The translations under genes were made by a program, and so were the position numbers. The notes below the pieces were generated by a model. The model was not told the origin of the DNA, did not search any database, and saw only the letters and a program-made list of their open reading frames with translations. A DNA stretch of 13,941 nucleotides from CAZEAC01 sp964510065. Its GTDB lineage: Bacteria > Bdellovibrionota_C > UBA2361 > CAIXSY01. Each line of letters begins with the position of its first letter. Position 1 is the first letter of the stretch. The stretch covers positions 1 through 13,941 of the forward strand of contig CAZEAC010000109.1 in the NCBI GenBank assembly GCA_964510065.1. Reading direction: 5' to 3'. Shown one piece after another: positions 7,196 through 13,941 of the stretch.

Positions 7196-9145
7196 CTAAT
7201 ACGCACTTTGGCTTTTCACCGCGGTTACAATCTGTTCCACCACCGTGGGATCGGCAAGCGACGTGGTGTCGCCAAGCTCGTCAAAGGCATGATCAGAAAT
7301 GCGCCTTAAAATTCGGCGCATAATCTTCCCCGAACGGGTCTTTGGCAGGCCCGGAACAAAATAAAGAATGTCCGGACTTGCAATAGCGCCGATGACCTTC
7401 CTCACTGATGCACGCACAGCTTTAGCTATTTCGTTGGAAGGAATCTGGCCCTGTTTCAAAATACAAAAGGCACAAATTGCCAGCCCCTTTACCTCGTGCT
7501 GGGCTCCAATGACCGCAGCTTCGGCGACCACGCCTGATTGCACAATCGCGCTCTCAATTTCTGCAGTACCCAAGCGATGTCCAGCCACATTCAGCACATC
7601 ATCGACACGCCCTGTTATCCAGTAGTAGCCATCTTCATCTCGGGTGCAACCATCGCCAGTAAAATACCTTCCTGGAAATCGCTCAAAATACGTCTTAAAA
7701 AACCTCTGATGATCGCCATACACACTGCGCATCTGTCCAGGCCAAGGGAATTTAATACAGAGATTTCCTTTAACTCCGTTTCCCTGGATCTCGTTTCCGC
7801 TGTCATCAACAAGGCAGGGCTGAACACCAAAAAAGGGAAGCGTCGCCGCACCAGGTTTCAACCTCATCGCGCCGGGAAGCGGACTAATCAGAATTCCGCC
7901 CGTCTCAGTCTGCCACCAGGTATCGACTATCGGACAACGCCTACCACCAACTTTTTCGAAGTACCAGAGCCAGGCATCACGATTAATAGGCTCACCAACA
8001 CTTCCCAAAACTCGAAGCGAGCTCAAATCATATTTCTCAGGGAGTGTCGGTCCTTCTTTTGCCACCGCGCGAATCGCCGTGGGAGCAGTATAGAAAATAG
8101 TAACCTTATGACGTGCAATTACGTCCCAGTATCTGCCGGCATCGGGATACACCGGTACCGATTCGAACATGAGCGTGGTCGCGCCGTTCGAAAGTGGTCC
8201 ATACACCACGTAGGAGTGTCCGGTAACCCACCCGATATCGGCGGCACAAAAATAGACATCCTGTTCACGGCAATCAAAAACATAGCGGTGGGTGACACTT
8301 GCATAGAGCAGATAGCCCGCCTGGGTGTGCAGCACTCCTTTCGGCTTTCCAGTAGAGCCTGAAGTGTACAGAATAAAGAGAGGATCTTCGGAATCGAGCG
8401 ATACTGGCGCACAATCAGCACTACTCTGCGCCATTTCTTCGTGGTACCACACATCGCGCCCCGCCATCATCGGCACAGCACTTCGCGTGCGCTTAAAAAC
8501 GATAACCGACTTGACGCAGTCAGCCTGCGTAAGTGCCTGATCGACAATCGCCTTTAATGCAATTGTTTTTGGTCCACGCAGCCCCTCATTTGCAGTTATA
8601 AGCAGTGCACATTTCGAATCTAATATCCTATCGCGGACCGAATCCGCCGAAAATCCGGCAAAGATGACTGAGTGCACCGCGCCAATCCGCGCACACGCGA
8701 GCATTGCAACCGCGGCTTCGGGAACCATCGGCATATATACGGCAACTCTATCGCCTTTCTTAATGCCATGCCGTTGAAGAACATTGGCAAAACGACACAC
8801 TTCGAGGTGAAGCTCGCGATAGCTTACTCTCCGAACATCTCCGGGCTCATTTCCTTCCCAAATAATCGCGGTTTTATCGCCACGCGCTTCGAGGTGACGG
8901 TCAAGGCAATTAACCGATACATTAAGCTTGGCATCTTCGAACCAGCGAATCTCGGCCTTGGCATAATCCCATGAGAGCACCCTGCTCCACTCTTTGTCGA
9001 ACTTTAACTGCCGACGCGCCTCTGCTGCCCAAAATTTTTCGGGATCTTCAATTGATTCCTTATAGAGCGCACGATAACGCGCCTCGTCGACGTAGGTCGT
9101 ACCCGCAATTTCGGCGGGTATATCTACCAGATCACCTGAGGACAC
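7196..9145 (-). CDS. acs: acetyl-CoA synthetase (AMP-forming)
   Basis: Activates acetate with ATP and CoA through acetyl-AMP to acetyl-CoA in the cytoplasm. At 649 residues it matches the usual length of about 650. The adenylate-forming signature YTSGSTGKPKG is at 260-270, and the WWQTETGG motif (410-417) carries the tryptophan that restricts the pocket to acetate (W411). The hinge region GRVDDVLNVAGHRLGT is at 512-527. K607 in PKTRSGKIMRR is the catalytic lysine, often controlled by reversible acetylation. The start is a GTG at 9145 inside the rhodanese gene (14-base overlap); it fits the family N-terminus, but the GGTGA upstream is only three bases away, so translation may depend on the preceding gene. 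It is the last gene of the biotin array. Propionate use is less likely given the tryptophan. Confidence 0.96.
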   Translation of the reverse strand: MSSGDLVDIPAEIAGTTYVDEARYRALYKESIEDPEKFWAAEARRQLKFDKEWSRVLSWDYAKAEIRWFEDAKLNVSVNCLDRHLEARGDKTAIIWEGNEPGDVRRVSYRELHLEVCRFANVLQRHGIKKGDRVAVYMPMVPEAAVAMLACARIGAVHSVIFAGFSADSVRDRILDSKCALLITANEGLRGPKTIALKAIVDQALTQADCVKSVIVFKRTRSAVPMMAGRDVWYHEEMAQSSADCAPVSLDSEDPLFILYTSGSTGKPKGVLHTQAGYLLYASVTHRYVFDCREQDVYFCAADIGWVTGHSYVVYGPLSNGATTLMFESVPVYPDAGRYWDVIARHKVTIFYTAPTAIRAVAKEGPTLPEKYDLSSLRVLGSVGEPINRDAWLWYFEKVGGRRCPIVDTWWQTETGGILISPLPGAMRLKPGAATLPFFGVQPCLVDDSGNEIQGNGVKGNLCIKFPWPGQMRSVYGDHQRFFKTYFERFPGRYFTGDGCTRDEDGYYWITGRVDDVLNVAGHRLGTAEIESAIVQSGVVAEAAVIGAQHEVKGLAICAFCILKQGQIPSNEIAKAVRASVRKVIGAIASPDILYFVPGLPKTRSGKIMRRILRRISDHAFDELGDTTSLADPTVVEQIVTAVKSQSAY

Positions 9146-9533
9146 GATTCACCGGCTTTTTCGCCAGAAGCTCCGAGAAACCTCCAGCGTTAAAGACATG
9201 CTTGTAGCCTTTACTAAGAAGCTCTTCCCCTGCCGCCCCGGAGCGCCGTCCGGAGCGACAATACAGCACTATCTCACGATTCTTGTCCGATCCAACTTTA
9301 TCAAGCTGCTGCAAGATAGACTCATGCGGAATATGAATCGCATCACCAAAAGTCCCGCTCGCGGTCTCCTCAGCGCTACGCACATCAATAAGCAGCGCGC
9401 CGCCTTCTACTTTTTTCCAAGCTTCTTCAGCACTGATTTTCTCAGGTTCATTTTTCTCTTGGTCAATTGCGTGGGCCATAGAAGGTATAACAATAAAATA
9501 GAGCGAAACTAACAGCGCAAGAAATGACTTCAT
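9132..9533 (-). CDS. secreted single-domain rhodanese-like protein
   Basis: A 133-residue protein with an N-terminal signal peptide (hydrophobic residues 3-18, probable cleavage after AHA at 22) followed by one rhodanese domain (about 33-125). The active-site loop CRSGRRS (92-98) keeps the cysteine, C92, that would carry a persulfide. The size and export resemble periplasmic PspE-type sulfurtransferases; substrate and acceptor are unknown. Its ribosome binding site AAGGAG overlaps the ketosynthase stop codon (TAAGGAG) and is among the best in the window. Nine bases separate it from the ketosynthase, and acs overlaps its end. A periplasmic protein cannot directly serve cytoplasmic BioB, so its place in the biotin operon is unexplained. 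Confidence 0.9.
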   Translation of the reverse strand: MKSFLALLVSLYFIVIPSMAHAIDQEKNEPEKISAEEAWKKVEGGALLIDVRSAEETASGTFGDAIHIPHESILQQLDKVGSDKNREIVLYCRSGRRSGAAGEELLSKGYKHVFNAGGFSELLAKKPVNRVLR

Positions 9534-9542
9534 CTCATCTCC

Positions 9543-10703
9543 TTATACACATGAAAGTAGGACCGATACCGCATTTCCCCCAAAACCAGTAGCATTCACC
9601 ATGATACGTTGGATTCTACGCGGTGCCGTCTTTCCTGCGGATGATACCGCATAAGGGAAATGAATCAATTGTGAATTTTTAAGCATGTGAAGTGCCGCCT
9701 CAATCGAAAAGCCCCCCGAAGCCGCAAAGGTATGTCCAAAAAGCCATTTGGTCGACGTTATCGCGGGCAGTTCATCACCAAAAACAGTACTAAGCGCATG
9801 CAGCTCAGCAGCGTCCCCCTTCGCGCTTCCTGGTGCGTGGAGGACAAGGGCATCGACACGGCCCGGTGCCTGCTCAAGCGCTCGCTCCATAGAGCGGCGT
9901 AACGCCTCGCCCTCTTCGCTGATGCCAGCTCCACTCACAAGCCGCTCGACTGCAAGCCCCACTGCTAACAACTCCGCAATGGCATTATCAGGAACACTCT
10001 CCGAGGCTTTGAGTGCAATAACCGACGCGCCCTCACCGAGAACCAGGGAGTTTTTTCCGAGGAGCGGCCGGCATGGAAATTCAGTATTTTTTTCGTTGCT
10101 GTATATTCTGAGCGCGCGCATCTGCGCCATCGTAAATGGAGTAAGCGCAGCCTCAGCACCACCTACAAGCGCCTCTGATGCCATTCCAGAACGAAGCCAG
10201 GCAAGTCCATTCGCAACGGCATGCAGCGCACTGCTGCACGTAACCGAGTGGCTAATTGAAGCACCATCGGCTCCTAGCTCATGCGACACCCAACTCGAAA
10301 TGTTTCCAAGAGTCGTCGTCGGCGACGAGTTCGCAGGAACTTTCCCATTTCGAATAAACCCAGCGAAATTTCGCTCAAAAAGCTCGGTTGCGCCTCTGCT
10401 CGATCCAATATTAATCATCAGATCATCTGAGGCAGCAAAACCGGCACGCGCATACGCTTCTCGTGACGCGACGAGCGCAAGGAGCACCGATCGATCAAGG
10501 CTCTCATAGGCAGGATTTGCTCGGCGAATTTTGGTAAGCATGGCCTCCGAGGCCTCGCACAGTGGGGCCATAACAAGCTCCTCACCATTACACTCGCGAA
10601 GGACGAAAAGGCCAGGTTTGCTTTCAAGAGCAGCTGAGAAATCGCTCGAACTGGGGCCCGCAGGCGAAATCGATCCGGCACCGACAACAAACACTCTGCG
10701 CAT
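9543..10703 (-). CDS. FabF-like beta-ketoacyl synthase in the biotin operon
   Basis: A 386-residue condensing enzyme of the KAS I/II class. The expected catalytic set is present: nucleophile C156 in SVTCSSALHAVANG, H289 in LHAPGSAKGD, K319 in STKWLFGH and H324, plus the C-terminal ATGFGGNAVS motif (371-380). It should therefore decarboxylate malonyl-ACP and extend an acyl chain; the C-H-K-H set separates it from FabH/BioZ-type KAS III enzymes. It is somewhat shorter and more divergent than housekeeping FabF (about 410 residues). It lies three bases after bioA, with an AGAGG ribosome binding site inside the bioA end. The neighbours suggest work on the pimeloyl precursor of biotin. I recall similar ketosynthases beside bioF/bioA/bioD in Bacteroidota, with no settled role. 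A general lipid role cannot be excluded. Confidence 0.9.
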   Translation of the reverse strand: MRRVFVVGAGSISPAGPSSSDFSAALESKPGLFVLRECNGEELVMAPLCEASEAMLTKIRRANPAYESLDRSVLLALVASREAYARAGFAASDDLMINIGSSRGATELFERNFAGFIRNGKVPANSSPTTTLGNISSWVSHELGADGASISHSVTCSSALHAVANGLAWLRSGMASEALVGGAEAALTPFTMAQMRALRIYSNEKNTEFPCRPLLGKNSLVLGEGASVIALKASESVPDNAIAELLAVGLAVERLVSGAGISEEGEALRRSMERALEQAPGRVDALVLHAPGSAKGDAAELHALSTVFGDELPAITSTKWLFGHTFAASGGFSIEAALHMLKNSQLIHFPYAVSSAGKTAPRRIQRIMVNATGFGGNAVSVLLSCV

Positions 10704-10706
10704 ACC

Positions 10707-11984
10707 CTACACACCTCTCGCAATGCGAAGAAGCGCTCCATGAACAGCCGAAAGATCGTGGTCGCTAATTACATAGGGCGGAATTGCATAGACGGTAGTG
10801 CCAAGCGGCCTTAACAACACCCCTTCGGCAAGCGCAGTCTCAATTATCCGCGTTCTCTCGTCGCAATAATATGACGGCCCCCCTTGCTGACTGAGAAGGT
10901 CAAAGGCAATGATTGTTCCGAGCGCACGTGGACGGCCAGCGCCCACAATTTCATACAGTTTCTCGACACATTCGAGATTACGCTCGCTGATTCGCGAGAT
11001 CGCCTGCTGTGTCTGATCGCGTTCTAAAAGATCAAGACTTGCCAGCGCCGCGGCGATTGCAACAGGATTTGCACTAAAAGAGTGCCCATGCAGCAGCATT
11101 TTAGATCGATCCGCACTGAGAAATGCCTTAAAAATCTCCTCGGTGCTGCAGGTGACTCCAAGCGGTAGCATCCCACCACTTAGCCCTTTTGAGAGGCAAA
11201 TAAGATCGGGCATTTCAGACAGATCCGAGCACACAAAGAAACGCCCAGTACGCATAAAACCGGTCAGCACCTCGTCGGCAATAAGAAGTACACCAGCTGC
11301 TCGTGCCGCGGAAAGGAGCCGTTCGAGATTCTCCGTCGGATAAATACGCATTCCGGAAACGCCCTGTATGCCCGGTTCGAAAACGAATCCAGCAATGTCT
11401 CCCTGTGCCACCTCGCGCTGCAAGATAGCGAGTGCTTGAGTGGTGCTCGCCTGATCTACCGGAAGCGGCAGTTTAACAACATCAAATAGCAGGTCGGAGA
11501 ACGGCTTAGAAAATGGTCCCGCACCGAGGGACATCGCACCGATAGTGTCTCCGTGGTAGCCGCCCTCGAGTGCGATAAAGCGCGTGCGTTTCTTGCCTTG
11601 GTTGTGCCAATACTGAACAGCAATCTTCAGCGCAACTTCCACAGCGCAGGAGCCGTTATCACTATAAAACACACGCGACTGATTCTTGGGCAGATGTGTA
11701 AGCAGCCGCTCCGCAAAATGCACTGCGCCTTCATGAGTGCAGCCGGCGAATATTACCTGCTCGAGAGAAGATAGCTGCGCGGAAACCTTCTCAGTTAGAT
11801 AAGGATGAGCATGGCCGTGAATACTTACCCACCACGACGAAATAGCATCTATATACTCTCTTCCAGTCTCGTCGACGACTCGAGCCCCGTGGCCGCGCAC
11901 TATCGCAAGCGGCGCGGGATCAGTTGCAGCTTGGGTATAAGGGTGCCAAACTACCCTGGCATCGCGCTCAACAAGCGAACTCAC
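10707..11984 (-). CDS. bioA: adenosylmethionine--8-amino-7-oxononanoate transaminase
   Basis: PLP enzyme that transfers the amino group of S-adenosylmethionine to 7-keto-8-aminopelargonate, giving 7,8-diaminopelargonate. The 425 residues show family hallmarks: WHPYTQ (13-18), SSWWVSIHGHAHP (49-61), GGYHGDTIGAMS (141-152), DEVLTGFMRTGRFF (237-250) with D237 for the PLP ring nitrogen, and LSKGLSGG with Schiff-base lysine K266. R392 in LLRPLG corresponds to the substrate-carboxylate arginine region. The start is GTG at 11984, overlapping the bioD stop in a four-base GTGA junction, typical of translational coupling. The amino donor is taken from family knowledge, since lysine-using BioK enzymes exist and look similar. 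Confidence 0.96.
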   Translation of the reverse strand: MSSLVERDARVVWHPYTQAATDPAPLAIVRGHGARVVDETGREYIDAISSWWVSIHGHAHPYLTEKVSAQLSSLEQVIFAGCTHEGAVHFAERLLTHLPKNQSRVFYSDNGSCAVEVALKIAVQYWHNQGKKRTRFIALEGGYHGDTIGAMSLGAGPFSKPFSDLLFDVVKLPLPVDQASTTQALAILQREVAQGDIAGFVFEPGIQGVSGMRIYPTENLERLLSAARAAGVLLIADEVLTGFMRTGRFFVCSDLSEMPDLICLSKGLSGGMLPLGVTCSTEEIFKAFLSADRSKMLLHGHSFSANPVAIAAALASLDLLERDQTQQAISRISERNLECVEKLYEIVGAGRPRALGTIIAFDLLSQQGGPSYYCDERTRIIETALAEGVLLRPLGTTVYAIPPYVISDHDLSAVHGALLRIARGV

Positions 11985-12625
11985 GACGGCTCCAAACGCA
12001 TACGCATCACGAATTGTAAGACCTGACGAAGTTTTGCCGCGTATTCCGAGACGAACTCTTTATCAACCTTTGCAGACCAAGGGACATGGCCAATTTTTCG
12101 TAGTTTAGTCTGCTCTAGAATTTCAGACTCGCTATCGGGAAGAGGCTCACCTACAAACATAATTCCGAGCGGGGAATAGCCACGCCGTTTGAGCGCTTCG
12201 CAGGTAAGCAGTGTGTGATTAATGCTCCCCAAATAATGCTTTGATACTATCACCGGCTGCGCGTCGAAATGAGCAATCAGATCAACCACGAGCTTTCCAC
12301 CGCCGAGTGGTACAAGTAGCCCGCCCGGCCCTTCGATAATAATCGCATTTGGTGTCGACGGAACTATAAGTTTTTCCAGGTTAATTTCAACACCATCAAG
12401 CTTCGCCGCTGCATGCGGCGAAAGTGGCTGCGAAAGCTTAAAAGCTTCCGGGTGAAAGGTGCCTTTTGTGTTTGTCACGAGTTCACGCACCGTATCGCTG
12501 TCTGTATGCTCTAGCGATCCCGCCTGGATCGGTTTCCAGTAATCCGCCTGGAGTGCTTCGGCAAACATCGCTGAAACCACGGTTTTTCCAACATCGGTGC
12601 CAATACCTGTTATAAATAGCCGCAT
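11981..12625 (-). CDS. bioD: dethiobiotin synthetase
   Basis: ATP-dependent enzyme that closes the ureido ring of dethiobiotin from diaminopelargonate and CO2. The 214 residues carry the P-loop GIGTDVGKT (7-15) with K14, the KPIQAG motif (31-36), and EGPGGLLVPL (98-107), a slight variant of the usual EGAGG. It starts one base inside the bioF stop (TAATG junction), with GGGAG about ten bases upstream, and ends overlapping the bioA GTG. Confidence 0.96.
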   Translation of the reverse strand: MRLFITGIGTDVGKTVVSAMFAEALQADYWKPIQAGSLEHTDSDTVRELVTNTKGTFHPEAFKLSQPLSPHAAAKLDGVEINLEKLIVPSTPNAIIIEGPGGLLVPLGGGKLVVDLIAHFDAQPVIVSKHYLGSINHTLLTCEALKRRGYSPLGIMFVGEPLPDSESEILEQTKLRKIGHVPWSAKVDKEFVSEYAAKLRQVLQFVMRMRLEPS

Positions 12626-13749
12626 TATTTCAATTCTCCCTTGGTAAGCGCACTCGCCAGCTCGTCTACAACCCTAGTAATCTCCTCCGTTTTATTAAAG
12701 GAATGAATCACTACTCGAATTCTCTCAGTACCACGAGCCACCGTTGGCGAGAGCACCTCTTTTACAAGTAGTCCTCGCTCACGAAGAGTCTCTGCTACTC
12801 GTCTCGCATTTGCATTCCCCGCAACCGAAATCGCCTGAATCGCGGAGCTACTTGGAATCACTTGGGGAAGCCGCGCTCGTGCTGCCTCAAACTTAAAATG
12901 TTCAATACGCGAAAAAAGCGCCTCACGGGTGGAGGCACTCGACAACAATCTTTCGTAAACATCGTGGACAGAAGCCACTGACGACGGCGCTAACGAGGTC
13001 GAATAGATAAATGGTCGTGAGAAATTTATTAAATATTCACGAAGCTCTTTCGAACCTACTACTACTGCACCATGGCGACCGAATGCTTTTCCAAAGGTAA
13101 TTATCCGCGCGAAGACTTGCGACTCCAACTGATCTCGGCACACAATGCCCGCACCATCCGGCCCGTACACACCGCCAGCGTGCGCTTCATCGACAATTAG
13201 CGCAGCGCCTGATTTCTCGCAGATCTCACAGATCTCCCGAAGCGGCGCTTCATCTCCCTCCATCGAATAAATACTCTCAACAACCACAATTGCACCGCCC
13301 CCTGCACGTGTAAGTTTTTCAGAAAGCTCAGCAGTGTCATTGTGCGCGAATTTCCAAACTTTTGAGAACCCAAGTCTACCAGCGTCATGAATCGACGCAT
13401 GCGACCTTTCATCAATAATCAGCGTCAGCTCTCGCTTTGCGAGCGCAGAGATGAGACCGAGGTTTGCGTCGTACCCCGAGTTAAAAAGCAGTGCTGCTTC
13501 GGCGCGGTGAAATTTTGCAGCGGTTTCTTCAAGCGCTTCATGCTCCGGTTTATTGCCAGAGATGAGCCTCGAGCCGGTCGCGCCATGGGCAGCTCGCACA
13601 TCTTGCGATTCTCGAGCGAAACCGAGGTAATCATTGGAGAAGAAATCGACGCCGCCCTTTGCCTGCAATAGTTTCCTATAGGCTCCACTTTCAAGGCGCG
13701 AGCGAAGATCTTCTCTAATGCTTTCAATAATATATGGAGCTGCGCACAT
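12625..13749 (-). CDS. bioF: 8-amino-7-oxononanoate synthase
   Basis: PLP enzyme that joins a pimeloyl thioester and alanine with loss of CO2, the first step specific to the biotin rings. At 374 residues it is a normal length. Motifs in order: FFSNDYLGFA (36-45), GSRLISGN (59-66), SHASIHDA (116-123), DEAHAGGVYG (187-196) with D187 and H190 around the cofactor, and Schiff-base lysine K221 in FGKAFGRHGA. It could belong to related 2-amino-3-ketobutyrate ligases (Kbl), but the bioD/bioA neighbours settle it. It is the first gene of the array. The ATG at 13749 has no Shine-Dalgarno, and an extended -10 lies only 14 bases upstream, so the leader may be very short. Confidence 0.95.
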   Translation of the reverse strand: MCAAPYIIESIREDLRSRLESGAYRKLLQAKGGVDFFSNDYLGFARESQDVRAAHGATGSRLISGNKPEHEALEETAAKFHRAEAALLFNSGYDANLGLISALAKRELTLIIDERSHASIHDAGRLGFSKVWKFAHNDTAELSEKLTRAGGGAIVVVESIYSMEGDEAPLREICEICEKSGAALIVDEAHAGGVYGPDGAGIVCRDQLESQVFARIITFGKAFGRHGAVVVGSKELREYLINFSRPFIYSTSLAPSSVASVHDVYERLLSSASTREALFSRIEHFKFEAARARLPQVIPSSSAIQAISVAGNANARRVAETLRERGLLVKEVLSPTVARGTERIRVVIHSFNKTEEITRVVDELASALTKGELK

Positions 13750-13764
13750 AGCTAGGAGCTAGCT
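13750..13764. promoter_or_regulatory. palindrome at the bioF start, possible operator
   Basis: AGCTAG and CTAGCT are perfect 6-bp arms around GAG, lying between the -10 and the start codon of bioF and over the expected transcription start. A repressor bound here would block the operon. It does not resemble the BirA operator (TTGTAAACC-type) or the BioR site (TTATCTATAA-type) as I know them. A 15-base palindrome can arise by chance. Confidence 0.35.
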
Positions 13765-13771
13765 TATAGCA
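13763..13771 (-). promoter_or_regulatory. candidate extended -10 promoter of the biotin array
   Basis: On the minus strand TGCTATAAG matches TGnTATAAT in all but the last base. No good -35 is seen at 17 bases (AGAAGA). The expected start near 13756 leaves about seven bases before the bioF ATG. Confidence 0.45.
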
Positions 13772-13800
13772 GCACGCGGGATTTGTCTTCTCCAGCCTAG

Positions 13801-13809
13801 CCCCCCCCC
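13801..13809. repeat. nine-base C homopolymer upstream of bioF
   Basis: A run of nine C (nine G on the transcribed strand of the bio array) lies about 32 bases upstream of the bioF -10. Runs of this length are prone to slippage and also to sequencing error. Confidence 0.8.
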
Positions 13810-13846
13810 GCCGGAACAAAAGTAACCTTTCCTTCCCCCAGCTCCA

Positions 13847-13941
13847 CCTCAGTGACTCTGTGGTTCATTTTTCTAAAAAAAACCACATATTCACAGAGGG
13901 CAAAGAGGTAGGAGAAGTCATAAGATTTAATATAAAGAGTA
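13847..13941. repeat. hairpin repeat copy D, reaching the window edge
   Basis: Imperfect stem: 13847-13865 pairs with 13881-13899 with three internal mismatches, around a 15-base loop of T and A runs. The core CTCTGTGGTT and AACCACA match the other copies. The right side from AACC to AGAGTA is 61 bases, the same as in copy B, and the last 37 bases align without gaps (24 of 37 identical). The left side lacks about nine bases relative to B. The element may extend beyond the window. Confidence 0.8.

Noticed and set aside
7538..8362. Plus-strand 274-codon open frame opposite acs
   Set aside because: It is a shadow of the well-conserved acs frame; the translation resembles no protein I know.
9748..10509. 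Plus-strand 253-codon open frame opposite the ketosynthase
   Set aside because: Ser/Ala/Arg-rich antisense frame of a gene with intact catalytic motifs.
9543..10703. Ketosynthase as BioZ
   Set aside because: BioZ is KAS III-like with a Cys-His-Asn triad; this protein has the Cys-His-Lys-His set and FabF-type motifs.
1236..13941. The four repeats as a CRISPR array
   Set aside because: They are kilobases apart, separated by genes, vary in length and lack regular spacers or cas genes.

Overview
The window reads as an ordinary bacterial chromosome segment of intermediate GC content with compact genes. A Sec-type signal peptide on a rhodanese-like protein points to a Gram-negative cell with a periplasm. 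The enzymes cannot be placed to genus. The elongation factor P has a tip-loop type (TPGNLR) that I associate with PVC-group and deltaproteobacteria-like lineages, but this is a weak taxonomic hint. I see no phage, insertion sequence, CRISPR array or rRNA.

Layout. Bases 1-38 may hold the start of a minus-strand gene cut by the window edge. nadA (173-1207, +) encodes quinolinate synthase. It converges on efp (minus, start best placed at 1889). A tRNA-Ala(CGC) gene (2017-2089, +) is transcribed divergently from efp out of a shared promoter region. It is followed by an unrecognised 267-residue protein (2222-3025, +). Bases 3168-6938 (minus) encode a 1256-residue protein of unknown function with a disordered N-terminus, a charged helical middle, Gly/Ala-rich hydrophobic stretches and a long Pro/Val/Glu-rich tail.

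Bases 7196-13749 (minus) form a tight six-gene array, in transcription order bioF, bioD, bioA, a FabF-like beta-ketoacyl synthase, a secreted single-domain rhodanese and acs (acetyl-CoA synthetase). Every junction is an overlap or a gap of at most 9 bases, so it is very probably one operon. BioF, BioA and BioD carry out three late steps of biotin synthesis. bioB and the usual pimeloyl-making genes (bioC, bioH, bioZ, bioI, bioW) are not in the window, so the ketosynthase is a candidate for the missing pimeloyl step. Acs makes acetyl-CoA, the substrate of the biotin-dependent acetyl-CoA carboxylase, which gives a possible metabolic reason for the pairing.

The strongest unexplained signal is a dispersed hairpin repeat built on CTCTGTGTCTCTGTGGTT and its complement. 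There are four copies (1236-1284, 3063-3167, 7111-7165, 13847-13941), all intergenic. Two copies share an asymmetric 61-base right side of identical length. Other points are an EF-P without the usual modified lysine or arginine, possible leaderless starts for nadA and bioF, and a small palindrome plus a nine-base C run upstream of bioF.
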